Source: Paenibacillus lautus NBRC 15380
GTDB lineage: Bacteria; Bacillota; Bacilli; Paenibacillales; Paenibacillaceae
Direction: 5' to 3'
DNA: 64,000 nucleotides
Assembly (NCBI RefSeq): GCF_004000945.1
Contig: NZ_BIMF01000016.1
Coordinates: 1-64,000, forward strand
Both the position numbers and the translations under genes were made by a program. Under the pieces are notes generated by a model. The model saw only the letters and a program-made list of their open reading frames with translations. It was not told the DNA's origin and made no database searches. This document shows, one piece after another, positions 36,081 through 44,796 of the stretch (positions are counted from its first letter, which is position 1; each line of letters begins with the position of its first letter).

Positions 36081-36407
36081 GTGACTCAACTCGGCGATTT
36101 GGCAAAGGTGCTGCGAAGTAAAAACTCAGGCCCCTTCGAAATTACATTAGACGTGTTGTTTGATTCCAAGGAGCAATATGACAGAGTGAAACAGTCCGGT
36201 ATCATTACGAAACGGACGATATGCGAGCTGTATCAGATCAGGGAGGAGCAGATTCATCACCTGGTATTCTTCGACCAGGCGCTGGGCTTCAAAATCACGA
36301 TGTCTCGGGACATATCGTCAGGTAGTGTCGGCGACCGCGACGTGTACGGAGCCCAGCAGCATGCTCCACTCATGAAGCTATCCATCGAACATCTGGAGGA
36401 GGGGTAA
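36081..36407 (+). CDS. DUF4387 domain protein
   Basis: 108 residues starting at GTG 36081, 8 nt after AAGGAGG. LGDLAKVLRSKNSGPFEITL at the N-terminus and the segment QHAPLMKLSIE at the end match the DUF4387 family, which is found almost always beside AtuA-like proteins, either as a separate gene or fused to them. That partnership is kept here, so the two probably form one enzyme. Its function is unknown. Confidence 0.85.
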   Translation: MTQLGDLAKVLRSKNSGPFEITLDVLFDSKEQYDRVKQSGIITKRTICELYQIREEQIHHLVFFDQALGFKITMSRDISSGSVGDRDVYGAQQHAPLMKLSIEHLEEG

Positions 36408-36410
36408 GCC

Positions 36411-37304
36411 ATGAAGGGGTTAAGACGCTTAAGGCAGGATTGGGTACTGTACGCGATGCTGTCGCTGCCCCTGCTCTACTTTTTTATTTTTCATATCATT
36501 CCGCTGTACGGCATGAAACTCGCCTTTCAGGATTACCGGATTCTGGGGGATCATGTATGGGTCGGGTGGAAGCACTTCAAGACGTTGTTCAGCTCGCCCG
36601 CCTTCACAAGCGTGCTGCAGAATACCATAATCATCAGTTTGATGAAAATCGTATTCGTATTCCCGATTCCGATCATGTTGTCACTGCTTATTAATGAAGT
36701 TCGAAGCTCGAAATACCGCAAATATGTGCAATCCGTAGTCTATCTGCCGCATTTCCTGTCCTGGGTTGTTATTGCCGGGATCTGGATCAGTCTCTTGAAT
36801 CCTGCCGAAGGCGGAGTCAATCTGATTGCGAATTTCTTTCAACTGCCATCCGTTGATTACATGACCAGCAAGGAGCATATCCGTTGGGTGCTCGTTTTCT
36901 CCGAAATATGGCGAAGCGCCGGCTGGGATTCCATTATATATCTGGCAGCCATCATGAAGATCAGCCCAGGATTGTATGAAGCAGCCAAGATCGACGGGGC
37001 GACCCGGCTGCAGCAGATGAGGTACATTACGCTTCCTCATTTATACAGCACAGTTGTAACCGTCTTCATTCTGAATCTGGGCTTCTTCATGAATGCTGGT
37101 TTCGATCAGGTGTTTAACTTTATGAACGATTCCATCATCAGTGTGGTGGATATTCTGGACACGTACGTGTACCGAATCGGTATCGGGAACGGACAGTTTG
37201 CTTATGCAACCGCAGCGAGTCTGTTCAAGGGCGTTATCGGTATCATCCTCATCCTGGGCACGCACTTCATATCGAAGCGCTTCTCGGGCAAGGGCGTCTG
37301 GTAA
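36411..37304 (+). CDS. LplB-type sugar ABC transporter permease
   Basis: 297 residues with six helices, beginning DWVLYAMLSLPLLYFFIFHI and carrying the EAA loop YEAAKIDGATRLQQMRYITL. GGAGGGG precedes its ATG, which lies 4 nt after the DUF4387 stop, so translation is coupled. This LplB/YteP-type subgroup of CUT1 permeases is common in Paenibacillus and tends to serve oligosaccharide or glycoside uptake. The ATPase is not encoded nearby. Confidence 0.9.
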   Translation: MKGLRRLRQDWVLYAMLSLPLLYFFIFHIIPLYGMKLAFQDYRILGDHVWVGWKHFKTLFSSPAFTSVLQNTIIISLMKIVFVFPIPIMLSLLINEVRSSKYRKYVQSVVYLPHFLSWVVIAGIWISLLNPAEGGVNLIANFFQLPSVDYMTSKEHIRWVLVFSEIWRSAGWDSIIYLAAIMKISPGLYEAAKIDGATRLQQMRYITLPHLYSTVVTVFILNLGFFMNAGFDQVFNFMNDSIISVVDILDTYVYRIGIGNGQFAYATAASLFKGVIGIILILGTHFISKRFSGKGVW

Positions 37305-37318
37305 AGGAGGGTTTTACG

Positions 37319-38191
37319 ATGAGACGGCTGGAAATTTCGAAAATCGTCATTTATCTCATGTTGTTTGTGTTTACGCTCATGGTATTGGTTCCTCTCCTGA
37401 ATCTGCTGGCGCTGTCCTTAACCGATCCCGGCAAAGCCCACTTGATGGGCGGACTGGACATTTTTCCGAAGGGATTCTCGACGATCAATTACCAGCTGTT
37501 GCTGTCCAATCCCTTGATCACGGGCAGCATTCTGAATTCGGTATGGATTACCGTAGCGGGTACATTCCTGAATCTGCTGTTGACCTCGATGGCAGCGTAC
37601 GTGCTGGCCAGAACCGAGTTTATCGGTAAAAAGGTCGTGTTATTCTTTCTGATCGTCATTATGGTGTTCGAGCCGGGCATGATTCCCGAATACCTGCTCG
37701 TGAAGGATCTCGGACTGATGAATACGTTAACTTCACTGATCTTGTACAAAGCGATCAATGTGTACTATCTCTTTATTCTCATGCGGTTCATTCAGGACAT
37801 TCCGGAGGAAATTCTGGAGGCATCCCGAATCGACGGCGCAGGTCATTTTCGCTTATACAGCCGAATCATCCTGCCGCTGTCCAAACCGGGGCTGGCGACC
37901 TTGGGTTTGTTCTACGGGGTGTATCACTGGAATGAATATTTCAGAGCCACGCTCTACATTTCGGACCCGACCAAATGGCCGCTGCAGGTCGTGCTGAGAC
38001 AGTTTGTTGTCCGCAAGGACAATACGTCCTTAATCGGCAACCAAAACATGTTCGACAGCTCGATCAACTTTGATTTCGCTTCCCTGCAGGCAGGTACGAT
38101 CATGATTGCGATTGTACCGCTGCTGTTCCTATATCCGTTCATTCTGAAATATTACGCGAAAGGCGAACTGGAGGGCGGAGTGAAGGATTAA
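37319..38191 (+). CDS. YtcP-type sugar ABC transporter permease
   Basis: 290 residues with six helices (IVIYLMLFVFTLMVLVPLLN; VVLFFLIVIMVFEPGMIPEY) and the EAA motif LEASRIDGAGHFRLYSRIIL. AAAGGAGG precedes the ATG by about 9 nt. It is the second half of the heterodimeric membrane pore with the LplB-type permease just upstream and is followed by the binding protein. Confidence 0.9.
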   Translation: MRRLEISKIVIYLMLFVFTLMVLVPLLNLLALSLTDPGKAHLMGGLDIFPKGFSTINYQLLLSNPLITGSILNSVWITVAGTFLNLLLTSMAAYVLARTEFIGKKVVLFFLIVIMVFEPGMIPEYLLVKDLGLMNTLTSLILYKAINVYYLFILMRFIQDIPEEILEASRIDGAGHFRLYSRIILPLSKPGLATLGLFYGVYHWNEYFRATLYISDPTKWPLQVVLRQFVVRKDNTSLIGNQNMFDSSINFDFASLQAGTIMIAIVPLLFLYPFILKYYAKGELEGGVKD

Positions 38192-38255
38192 ACGGGAGGG
38201 CGAAGGCAGCTTACTTATAAGGCATAAATGTTCAAATTCAAAAAAGGGGAGAAAG

Positions 38256-39755
38256 ATGAACATGAAAAAATTAAGCCTGTTATTCATCGTTGCCATGCTG
38301 GTTATGGTTATGTCAGCATGTACATCGAATTCGAAGACACCGGGGGCGGGTCAGACCGAACCCGGGACCGCGCAGCCTGACGGAAGCGGTGATCCCGTTA
38401 CGCTGAAAATTGTGTACAAGGATGAAGGAACGGCGAACCCTGTTTCGGTTAAATTCTTCGAGACCTTGGAGAAATCTCTGGCTGAAGATGAAGGCTTGAA
38501 CGTGAAATTCGAGCTTGTGGATCTGGCTCAAGGGAGTTATGCCGAGAACCTGAATCTCTTGCTGTTAGGCGGAACCATTCCGGATATCATCTACTTCCAA
38601 GGCGGCGACCAGCAAATTGCCGAACAAGGCCTGCTGGAGGATCTGACGCCTTACATTGAAAAATCCACTTACATTAAGGATATCATCGAGCCGCACAACA
38701 AGACCCGGATGGCAAGTTATCCGTATCTGCTGTGGATCAAACCGCTCGCCCCGAAGACCCCTGTCATCCGGGCCGATTGGTTTAATGACATGGAGAGCTC
38801 CAAGGCCTTGATGGAGAATCCGACTGTCGACAATTATTACGCCTTCTTCAAGGAACTGGTGGAGAAGAAGCCGGGTGAAGGCAAGCCGAGTTACGCGCTG
38901 ACGGCAGCAGGCGATATTGCCGAGATCAACTTCATTTTCAATACGGCTTTCGGCTTGGATACGACTTGGCTCAAGAAGGAAGACGGAACTTATGAGTACT
39001 CCAAGGTTTCTCAGAAGGAAAAAGAAAAGCTGACGTTTTACAATAAGCTCTACAAGGAAGGGCTGCTTGACCCGCAATTTATTACAAAGCAGTGGGATAC
39101 CAAGGAGGATGCCTTCTATAAAGGAGAAGCTGCCGTTATTACGGGCACAGCCGGCAAAATCATCGATTTGTATGACGGAAGAATGCAGGAACTGGGCGGA
39201 GACGACGCCAATCTGATTGTGCTGCCGCCAGCCAAGGGCGAAGCTCAAGGCTTCGGGGCTACCGATGTGACGAAGGAATCCAGAGGACTTGCGATCTCTT
39301 CGCAGTCGCCGCATAAAGACGTAGCGTTCAAGGTCTTTGATTACCTTGCAAGTCCGAAGGGGCAAATGCTGGACCGCCTCGGTTTCGAAGATGAGCATTA
39401 CAAGGTGGTTGACGGCGAGATCGAGCTGAACGAGAAGTACTACACCGAATGGTATGCGCGTTTCTGGGAGCCGACCGAGATCCAATCCGAAACGCCGTTG
39501 AAAACGCCGCTTCTGGGTGAGCCGGGTACCGAATCGCTGAAAATGGCTACCGAATTCTACACGGAAGACAACAACTTTATCATTCCCGAGCAGTTCATTG
39601 CCAACTGGGACGCGATGAACAACCTGTACAAGGAATACTCGACGGACTTTATTACGGGCAAGAAGGACTTGTCCCAATTCGACCAATTCGTTGAAGCCTG
39701 GAATGCTGCGGGCGGTGCAGAAATTACGAAATACGCCAACGAAAACATCAAGTAA
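38256..39755 (+). CDS. Extracellular solute-binding lipoprotein (LplA-type)
   Basis: 499 residues; either ATG 38256 or ATG 38262 may be used, as AAAGGGGAG lies 4 or 10 nt upstream. The signal peptide KKLSLLFIVAMLVMVMSAC ends in a lipobox. After a Thr/Gly/Pro linker, PVTLKIVYKDEGTANPVSVK starts the binding domain; its size fits the large family 1 proteins that pair with LplB/YtcP permeases. It determines the substrate of the importer in this operon, which is unknown but expected to be a glycoside larger than a monosaccharide. Confidence 0.92.
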   Translation: MNMKKLSLLFIVAMLVMVMSACTSNSKTPGAGQTEPGTAQPDGSGDPVTLKIVYKDEGTANPVSVKFFETLEKSLAEDEGLNVKFELVDLAQGSYAENLNLLLLGGTIPDIIYFQGGDQQIAEQGLLEDLTPYIEKSTYIKDIIEPHNKTRMASYPYLLWIKPLAPKTPVIRADWFNDMESSKALMENPTVDNYYAFFKELVEKKPGEGKPSYALTAAGDIAEINFIFNTAFGLDTTWLKKEDGTYEYSKVSQKEKEKLTFYNKLYKEGLLDPQFITKQWDTKEDAFYKGEAAVITGTAGKIIDLYDGRMQELGGDDANLIVLPPAKGEAQGFGATDVTKESRGLAISSQSPHKDVAFKVFDYLASPKGQMLDRLGFEDEHYKVVDGEIELNEKYYTEWYARFWEPTEIQSETPLKTPLLGEPGTESLKMATEFYTEDNNFIIPEQFIANWDAMNNLYKEYSTDFITGKKDLSQFDQFVEAWNAAGGAEITKYANENIK

Positions 39756-39768
39756 GGAGCCTATGACT

Positions 39769-40923
39769 ATGACTTCGTTTCGTGACCGGGTGAGGGGCGT
39801 GGTGATATCCACCGCGCTCGGAGACGCAATGGGAGCTCCAATCGAGAAATTGACGTACGGGGAGATCAAGTCCAAATACGGACGCGTGGAATCCCTGATG
39901 ACAAGGTGGCATAAGATGGATCTGCCCGCCGACGTCCGGCTCGGACGGGTAAGGGGCGACGGGATTGTCACGGACGATACGCTGATGACCATTGCGCTTA
40001 TGAATGTGTATCTTACCGAGGGCAGGCATCTGGATGCGTATGATATGGGCAATGAATTCGTGAAGGAGATTGCGTTCCGCAAGATGTTTGTCCCTGAGCT
40101 GAATGAGGAAGCGTTGATCATCGATCGATTGTTCTATCCGGAAAAATATATCTTTATGCGTCATGTGCTGGCCAATTGCGACCCGAGAGAAGGCGGCATC
40201 GGGAATATGGTGAACTGCGGGGCGGCGATGTACATCGCCCCGATCGGGATCGTCAATGCGGGCAATCCCAAGGCAGCTTATGATGAAGCCATCCTGTTTG
40301 CGATGGGTCATCAGAGCAGCTACGGCCTGGAAGCTGCGGGCGTACTGGCCGCTTGCGTGGCGAAGGCGTTTGAGCCGGGGGTGAGTGTGGACGATATTGT
40401 CCGCACCGCCATCAGCTTGGCAAAAGACGGCACGAAAGCTGCCATTCAAGAGATGACGCAAGCTGCCTATGATCTGCGGCAGGAGCGGGAAGACATGGAC
40501 AAAGTGATCGAGGTGTTTCAGGCGATCATGCTTAAATATTCCCCGATGGGCGATGACGTGAGCCGGCATATCGACAAGGTTGGCATCCCAAGCAACCATT
40601 ACACCCCAAGCCGCTTATGGTCGATTGAAGAGCTGCCCATAGCACTGGCGTTTATCGTTCTCAATGAAGGCGATTACTATCGTTCGATTCTGGACGGGGT
40701 TAACTCCGGACGTGATACGGACTCGATCGGCGTCATGGCCGGGGTGATCCTGGGCGCCATGTATGGCGGCGAGGTCATCCGCAAGGAAGATATCGAGCAA
40801 TTGAATAAGGTGAACCGCTTGGACCTGTGTGTCATCGCCGACCGGTTCAGCGGCATTGCCGCGAAGATCATTGAGGAGGATCTGCGGATCAACGAGAACC
40901 GAAAGCGAATTATGAATCGTTAG
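39769..40923 (+). CDS. ADP-ribosylglycohydrolase-family (DraG fold) hydrolase 1
   Basis: 384 residues from the ATG at 39769, 9 nt after AAGGAG. RVRGVVISTALGDAMGAPIE starts the domain; metal-binding signatures are present: VTDDTLMTIALMNVYL (TDDT) and SGRDTDSIGVMAGVILGAMY (DTDS), with GHQSSYGLEAAGVLAACVAK between them. Both clusters that bind the two Mg ions in DraG/ARH enzymes are kept, so it should be active on an alpha N- or O-ribosyl bond. There is no signal peptide: it acts on material brought in by the adjoining importer. The true substrate need not be ADP-ribosylated protein. Confidence 0.88.
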   Translation: MTSFRDRVRGVVISTALGDAMGAPIEKLTYGEIKSKYGRVESLMTRWHKMDLPADVRLGRVRGDGIVTDDTLMTIALMNVYLTEGRHLDAYDMGNEFVKEIAFRKMFVPELNEEALIIDRLFYPEKYIFMRHVLANCDPREGGIGNMVNCGAAMYIAPIGIVNAGNPKAAYDEAILFAMGHQSSYGLEAAGVLAACVAKAFEPGVSVDDIVRTAISLAKDGTKAAIQEMTQAAYDLRQEREDMDKVIEVFQAIMLKYSPMGDDVSRHIDKVGIPSNHYTPSRLWSIEELPIALAFIVLNEGDYYRSILDGVNSGRDTDSIGVMAGVILGAMYGGEVIRKEDIEQLNKVNRLDLCVIADRFSGIAAKIIEEDLRINENRKRIMNR

Positions 40924-40969
40924 CTTTTCATGTGCAAGGACATGGTTTCAAAGCTAGGAGGGAGAGCAA

Positions 40970-43090
40970 ATGATACCTAAACATTATGTAGAGACGGTAT
41001 ATGCGGGATTCATCGGTATGAACATTGGCATAAGACTCGGTGCCCCCATTGAACCGGTTGCTTGGACGTATGAACGCATTCGGGACGTATACGGCGATAT
41101 CCGGGATTACGTGAAGCCGTACAAAACCTTTGCCGCGGACGATGATGCAAACGGTCCGGTTTTCTTTATTCGTGCGCTGTATGACGATGCGACGGACCGA
41201 GAGTTAGAGCCGGAAGATGTGGGCAAAGCATGGCTCAATTACGCAAGGGAAGGGATCGGCATGTTCTGGTGGGGCGGCGAGGATATCAGTACCGAGCACC
41301 GCGCCTATGTGAATCTGCGCAAAGGCATCCCGGCCCCTCGTTCCGGTTCGATCGAGGTCAACGGCACGGAGATGGCGGAGCAGATCGGCGGCCAGATCTT
41401 CATTGATTCATGGGGCCTGCTGTTCCCTGGGCAAGCGGAAAAAGCAGCGGATTACGCCGAAAAAGCAGCCAGCGTCTCCCACGACGGCAATGGGCTGTAT
41501 GGCGCCCGCTTCATGGCTGCTTGCATAGCCAAAGCCTTTGATGCTTCAACCATGGATGAGATTATCGCGGAAGGACTTCGCATGATTCCGGATGACTCCA
41601 CCTATGCACGCGTGGTCCATGCGGTGTTGGACTTCCACCGGGAGCATCCATCGGATTTCCGGGCGTGTCGTCAATACTTGGAGGATCACTGGGGATACGA
41701 TAAATATACGGGGGTCTGCCACATTATCCCGAATGCGGGGGTCTGCGTGGTAGCTCTGTTGTACGGTGAGGGAGATTTTGCACGTACGGTAGAGATTGCA
41801 TCAATGTGCGGCTGGGATACCGATTGCAATGCAGGAAACGTAGGGACGATCCTCGGCGTATACGGCGGTTTGGCGGGGATTCCAGAACACTATCGCAAGC
41901 CGATTAATGACTTTATCGTAGCCTCCAGCGTGTCGGGGTACTTGAACCTGGTGGATTTTCCGACATTCGCAAAAGAGCTTGCCCTGCTGGGTTATCGCCT
42001 CAACGGAGAGAAGGCACCTGAAGCGTTGGTGCGGCGGGTGAAGCAAGGGGAGGTCTACTTCGATTTCGACCTGCCGGGCTCCACGCACGGCTTTCGGACG
42101 AGTAATTCGTTCAAGACGCCTGTCTTGCGCCATTCAACCAAGAATGCCTATGACGGCAGAGGCTCCTTAGAAGTCGTCTTTGACCGACTGGTCGAAGGCG
42201 ACAGCAGCAAAATCTACTATAAACCGTTCTATCGCCGGGCGGAGTTTAATGATGAGAAATATAAGCCGACCTTTGCCCCCCTGGCCTACAGCGGACAGAC
42301 CGTATCCGCCCAAATTCATGTGGATCAGTGGGAAGGGGAACCGGTAACCTTGACTCCGTATGTGCGCAATACCTATACGCAGGAGGACATTCGATTGGCA
42401 ACGTTTACTCCCGCGGGCGGAGAGTGGAATGCGGTTGAATTCGTCATTCCGGATACCGAAGGCGCCATGATCGATGAGATCGGCTGGATACTCGAGAGCC
42501 CGTCGCCGCTCTTGAACCGCGCCATCGGAAGTTTGTTCGTCGGGCAATTCCGCATCACGGGAGCTGCGGACTATACAATCGATTTTGCCAAGCAGGCTAA
42601 AGAGTTCGCTTCTATCACTCCACTCTCGCATCATCGGGGAATATGGGGACTGCGTGACGGCGTGCTGCATTGTACTTCGCAAGGGGATACCTCGTCCTAT
42701 TCCGGTAATTACTACGCCGGAGATATGGAGATGGAGGCGACCATCAAACCGATATCCGGCAACAGCCATTGTCTGATTACGAGGGCGCAGGGCGTCATGC
42801 GTCATTATCTGGCCGGCTTCGACGGCCCGAACTCCGTATCGTTTATGAAACAGGACTTCGGGATCAAGCGTCTGATTACGGCAAGATACGATTGGGCATT
42901 GGGTCAAGAATACCGCCTGAAGCTGGTGTCCGAGAAGGATCGGTTCATCTTGTATATTAATGGAGAGAATGTGCTGGAATGCAAGGAAACCGCCTATGGT
43001 CATGGCATGTTCGGCTTTGGCTGCCTCGAGGACGGCGAGAATGAGATCAAGGATGTTCACGTCCGTACAACGGAGCCGAAGCCGATTTAA
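40970..43090 (+). CDS. ADP-ribosylglycohydrolase-family hydrolase 2 with extra C-terminal domains
   Basis: 706 residues; AGGAGGGAG precedes the ATG. The first ~340 residues are a DraG-like domain: YAGFIGMNIGIRLGAPIEPV, TFAADDDANGPVFF (ADDD in place of TDDT) and MCGWDTDCNAGNVGTILGVY (DTD retained). The C-terminal ~350 residues are separate, containing segments that look like beta-sandwich carbohydrate-binding or lectin-like modules (RGIWGLRDGVLHCTSQGDTS; HYLAGFDGPNSVSFMKQDFG; FILYINGENVLECKETAYGH, resembling a DUF1080/concanavalin-like fold). No signal peptide. It is the second such hydrolase in the operon and may prefer a larger glycan-like substrate. Confidence 0.85.
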   Translation: MIPKHYVETVYAGFIGMNIGIRLGAPIEPVAWTYERIRDVYGDIRDYVKPYKTFAADDDANGPVFFIRALYDDATDRELEPEDVGKAWLNYAREGIGMFWWGGEDISTEHRAYVNLRKGIPAPRSGSIEVNGTEMAEQIGGQIFIDSWGLLFPGQAEKAADYAEKAASVSHDGNGLYGARFMAACIAKAFDASTMDEIIAEGLRMIPDDSTYARVVHAVLDFHREHPSDFRACRQYLEDHWGYDKYTGVCHIIPNAGVCVVALLYGEGDFARTVEIASMCGWDTDCNAGNVGTILGVYGGLAGIPEHYRKPINDFIVASSVSGYLNLVDFPTFAKELALLGYRLNGEKAPEALVRRVKQGEVYFDFDLPGSTHGFRTSNSFKTPVLRHSTKNAYDGRGSLEVVFDRLVEGDSSKIYYKPFYRRAEFNDEKYKPTFAPLAYSGQTVSAQIHVDQWEGEPVTLTPYVRNTYTQEDIRLATFTPAGGEWNAVEFVIPDTEGAMIDEIGWILESPSPLLNRAIGSLFVGQFRITGAADYTIDFAKQAKEFASITPLSHHRGIWGLRDGVLHCTSQGDTSSYSGNYYAGDMEMEATIKPISGNSHCLITRAQGVMRHYLAGFDGPNSVSFMKQDFGIKRLITARYDWALGQEYRLKLVSEKDRFILYINGENVLECKETAYGHGMFGFGCLEDGENEIKDVHVRTTEPKPI

Positions 43091-43110
43091 GAGAAGGGAG
43101 CGGGTTATCT

Positions 43111-44022
43111 TTGCGTAAGCTGGTTGTCATTGGAAGCATTAATATGGATGTTGTGAGTAAAGTAGTGCAGTTTCCCCGGCCGGGGGAAACGATTCATAGC
43201 AGGGGCACATCTTTTTTTCCTGGAGGTAAAGGGGCGAATCAGGCTGTGGCTGCAGCCTCGGCCGGTGCGGATTGTACCATGGTCGGTGCGGTTGGCCTTG
43301 ATCCATTTGGGAATACGCTGGTTACTTCCTTGGAAGAGCGCGGGGTTGGCGTTACATCGGTCCTCTCCAAGCCAGGCACCTCAGGAATTGCGATCATCAC
43401 GGTCAATGATGAAGGCGAGAATTATATCGTGCTCTCGGAAGGAGCCAATGGACGGCTGACCGAAGAGGATGTTGCCGCCGAGGTGAAGTGGGATGGAGTA
43501 TATGCTGTGCTGCTGCAGAATGAAATTCCGTGGCAGACGACGCAATATGTTATCCAATCGGCCAGCAATGCAGGCGTACGCGTCTGGCTGAATCCGGCGC
43601 CTGCGCGAAAGATCCCTCAAGATGTGTTACCGCTGATAGATACATTGATTGTGAACGAAACGGAAGCAGAAGTGGTAGGCGGCCTAAAGGTGGAGGACGC
43701 TGCATCAGCTGATGCTGCTGCAGCATCGATCATCGGCAGAGGCACCTCCAACGTGATCATCACCCTTGGCGAGTTAGGCTGCTTCTATGGGAATGCACGG
43801 GGCGATCGTTTCACTGTTCCGGCTTTCCGCGTCAAACCTGTGGATACCACGGCCGCAGGAGATACCTTTATCGGTGCTTATGCGGCGGCTTGCACGGAGG
43901 GACTGGAAACGGAAGAGGCGCTTCAGTTTGCAACTGCAGCGGCTGCACTGACGGTGACCCGTCCGGGCGCACAAGCCTCCATACCGTCCAAGGAAGAGAT
44001 TTTGACTTTTATGAATAAGTAA
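43111..44022 (+). CDS. rbsK: Ribokinase (PfkB family)
   Basis: 303 residues from TTG 43111, 10 nt after AGAAGGGAG. KLVVIGSINMDVVSKVVQFP and FFPGGKGANQAVAAASAGAD are the PfkB N-terminal signature with the substrate-binding GGKGAN, and VDTTAAGDTFIGAYAAAC is the C-terminal signature with the catalytic Asp in GD. Sequence features are closest to ribokinases. It is last in the operon and would phosphorylate the free sugar released by the two hydrolases, feeding ribose 5-phosphate to the pentose phosphate pathway. Other pentoses or sugars cannot be excluded. Confidence 0.88.
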   Translation: MRKLVVIGSINMDVVSKVVQFPRPGETIHSRGTSFFPGGKGANQAVAAASAGADCTMVGAVGLDPFGNTLVTSLEERGVGVTSVLSKPGTSGIAIITVNDEGENYIVLSEGANGRLTEEDVAAEVKWDGVYAVLLQNEIPWQTTQYVIQSASNAGVRVWLNPAPARKIPQDVLPLIDTLIVNETEAEVVGGLKVEDAASADAAAASIIGRGTSNVIITLGELGCFYGNARGDRFTVPAFRVKPVDTTAAGDTFIGAYAAACTEGLETEEALQFATAAAALTVTRPGAQASIPSKEEILTFMNK

Positions 44023-44029
44023 TCCGTTG

Positions 44030-44070
44030 CAAAAAGCGAGAGGGCGTCTTAGTTGCCTTCTCGCTTTTGT
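44030..44070 (+). terminator. Terminator of the ribosyl-catabolic operon
   Basis: AAAAGCGAGAGGGC and GCCTTCTCGCTTTT form a long stem with a 9-nt loop, followed by TGTTATCTTC. The symmetric A and T flanks could allow use in both directions. Confidence 0.75.
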
Positions 44071-44283
44071 TATCTTCCCCCCTCGCATTTCGAACGTGCT
44101 ATGGAGACGTGTCATGACGGTGATCCACCATCTATACGAACCATCTACTCCGGATCTGATGAGGTTGCAATGGCTGTGAGACATGTTATGTGATCTAAAT
44201 GGAGCTGCCCGACATGTTCTGCCGAACCCATTCATATATGTAAGAGTGAAGATAATGAATCTATGAAATGGGGTATCTGGCTA

Positions 44284-44469
44284 ATGGCAAAACAAAAAAG
44301 AGGCAAATCCTTGTGGAACCTACCAACTCGCGCCCGCGGTACATGCCCGGTGTGCAAGAGTACCCGGACTAAACTGTTGTATCCCCGAACCAAATCGGAC
44401 GGAACTGCCCTGAAAGTGTGCAAGCGCTGCGACGGTGCTTCGCAGGAGCGAGTGGACGCGGCTGTTTAG
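44284..44469 (+). CDS. Small zinc-ribbon-like basic protein
   Basis: 61 residues from ATG 44284 (or 68 from an upstream ATG at 44263). KQKRGKSLWNLPTRARGTCP then CPVCKSTRTKLLYPR and CKRCDG: two CxxC pairs about 30 residues apart in a strongly basic context, which resembles the zinc-ribbon ribosomal proteins and RNA-binding micro-proteins. I recall similar unnamed proteins in Paenibacillus but cannot name a function. The Shine-Dalgarno sequence is weak for both starts. Confidence 0.6.
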   Translation: MAKQKRGKSLWNLPTRARGTCPVCKSTRTKLLYPRTKSDGTALKVCKRCDGASQERVDAAV

Positions 44470-44796
44470 CCTGCTTCCCGATGAAAGACACGCCTAGCTC
44501 TCTTACAGCTGCTGGGCTGGGCAGCCTGCTCTCCAGCCCGGAATGCACAGCTTGGCCCAACACGCAGCTCGGGCATCACCCGCTGCGCCCTATAATCCCT
44601 GCCTGTCTTGCCGATCAGGGATTATTTGGAATATAATAGATTTACCTATGAGCGTGCATAGACCGTTTTCCTCGTGAAGCGGTCTATGCTTTTTTACACG
44701 GATACAGGATTTTAGGGTTATGCTCTTATTCAAGTTGGGGCTATCCAATAGAAGAACCGGTGGAGGTTGAATTGTAAGAGGGCGAAGAAGAATATC
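44470..44796. other. Gene-free spacer with two hairpins
   Basis: No convincing ORF. It holds an inverted repeat TAATCCCTG/CAGGGATTA at about 44592-44624 and the strong terminator at 44656. Nothing else was recognised. Confidence 0.5.
44656..44696 (+). terminator. Rho-independent terminator
   Basis: GCATAGACCG and CGGTCTATGC form a perfect 10-bp stem followed by TTTTTT. Confidence 0.85.

Noticed and set aside
38565..40121. Long open frame (over 500 codons) on the minus strand opposite the binding-protein and first hydrolase genes
   Set aside because: It spans two well-supported genes antisense, has no ribosome site and no recognisable domain; a by-product of codon bias on the coding strand.
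42167..43060. 297-codon minus-strand frame opposite the 706-residue hydrolase
   Set aside because: Antisense shadow of a strongly supported coding region, without a ribosome site.
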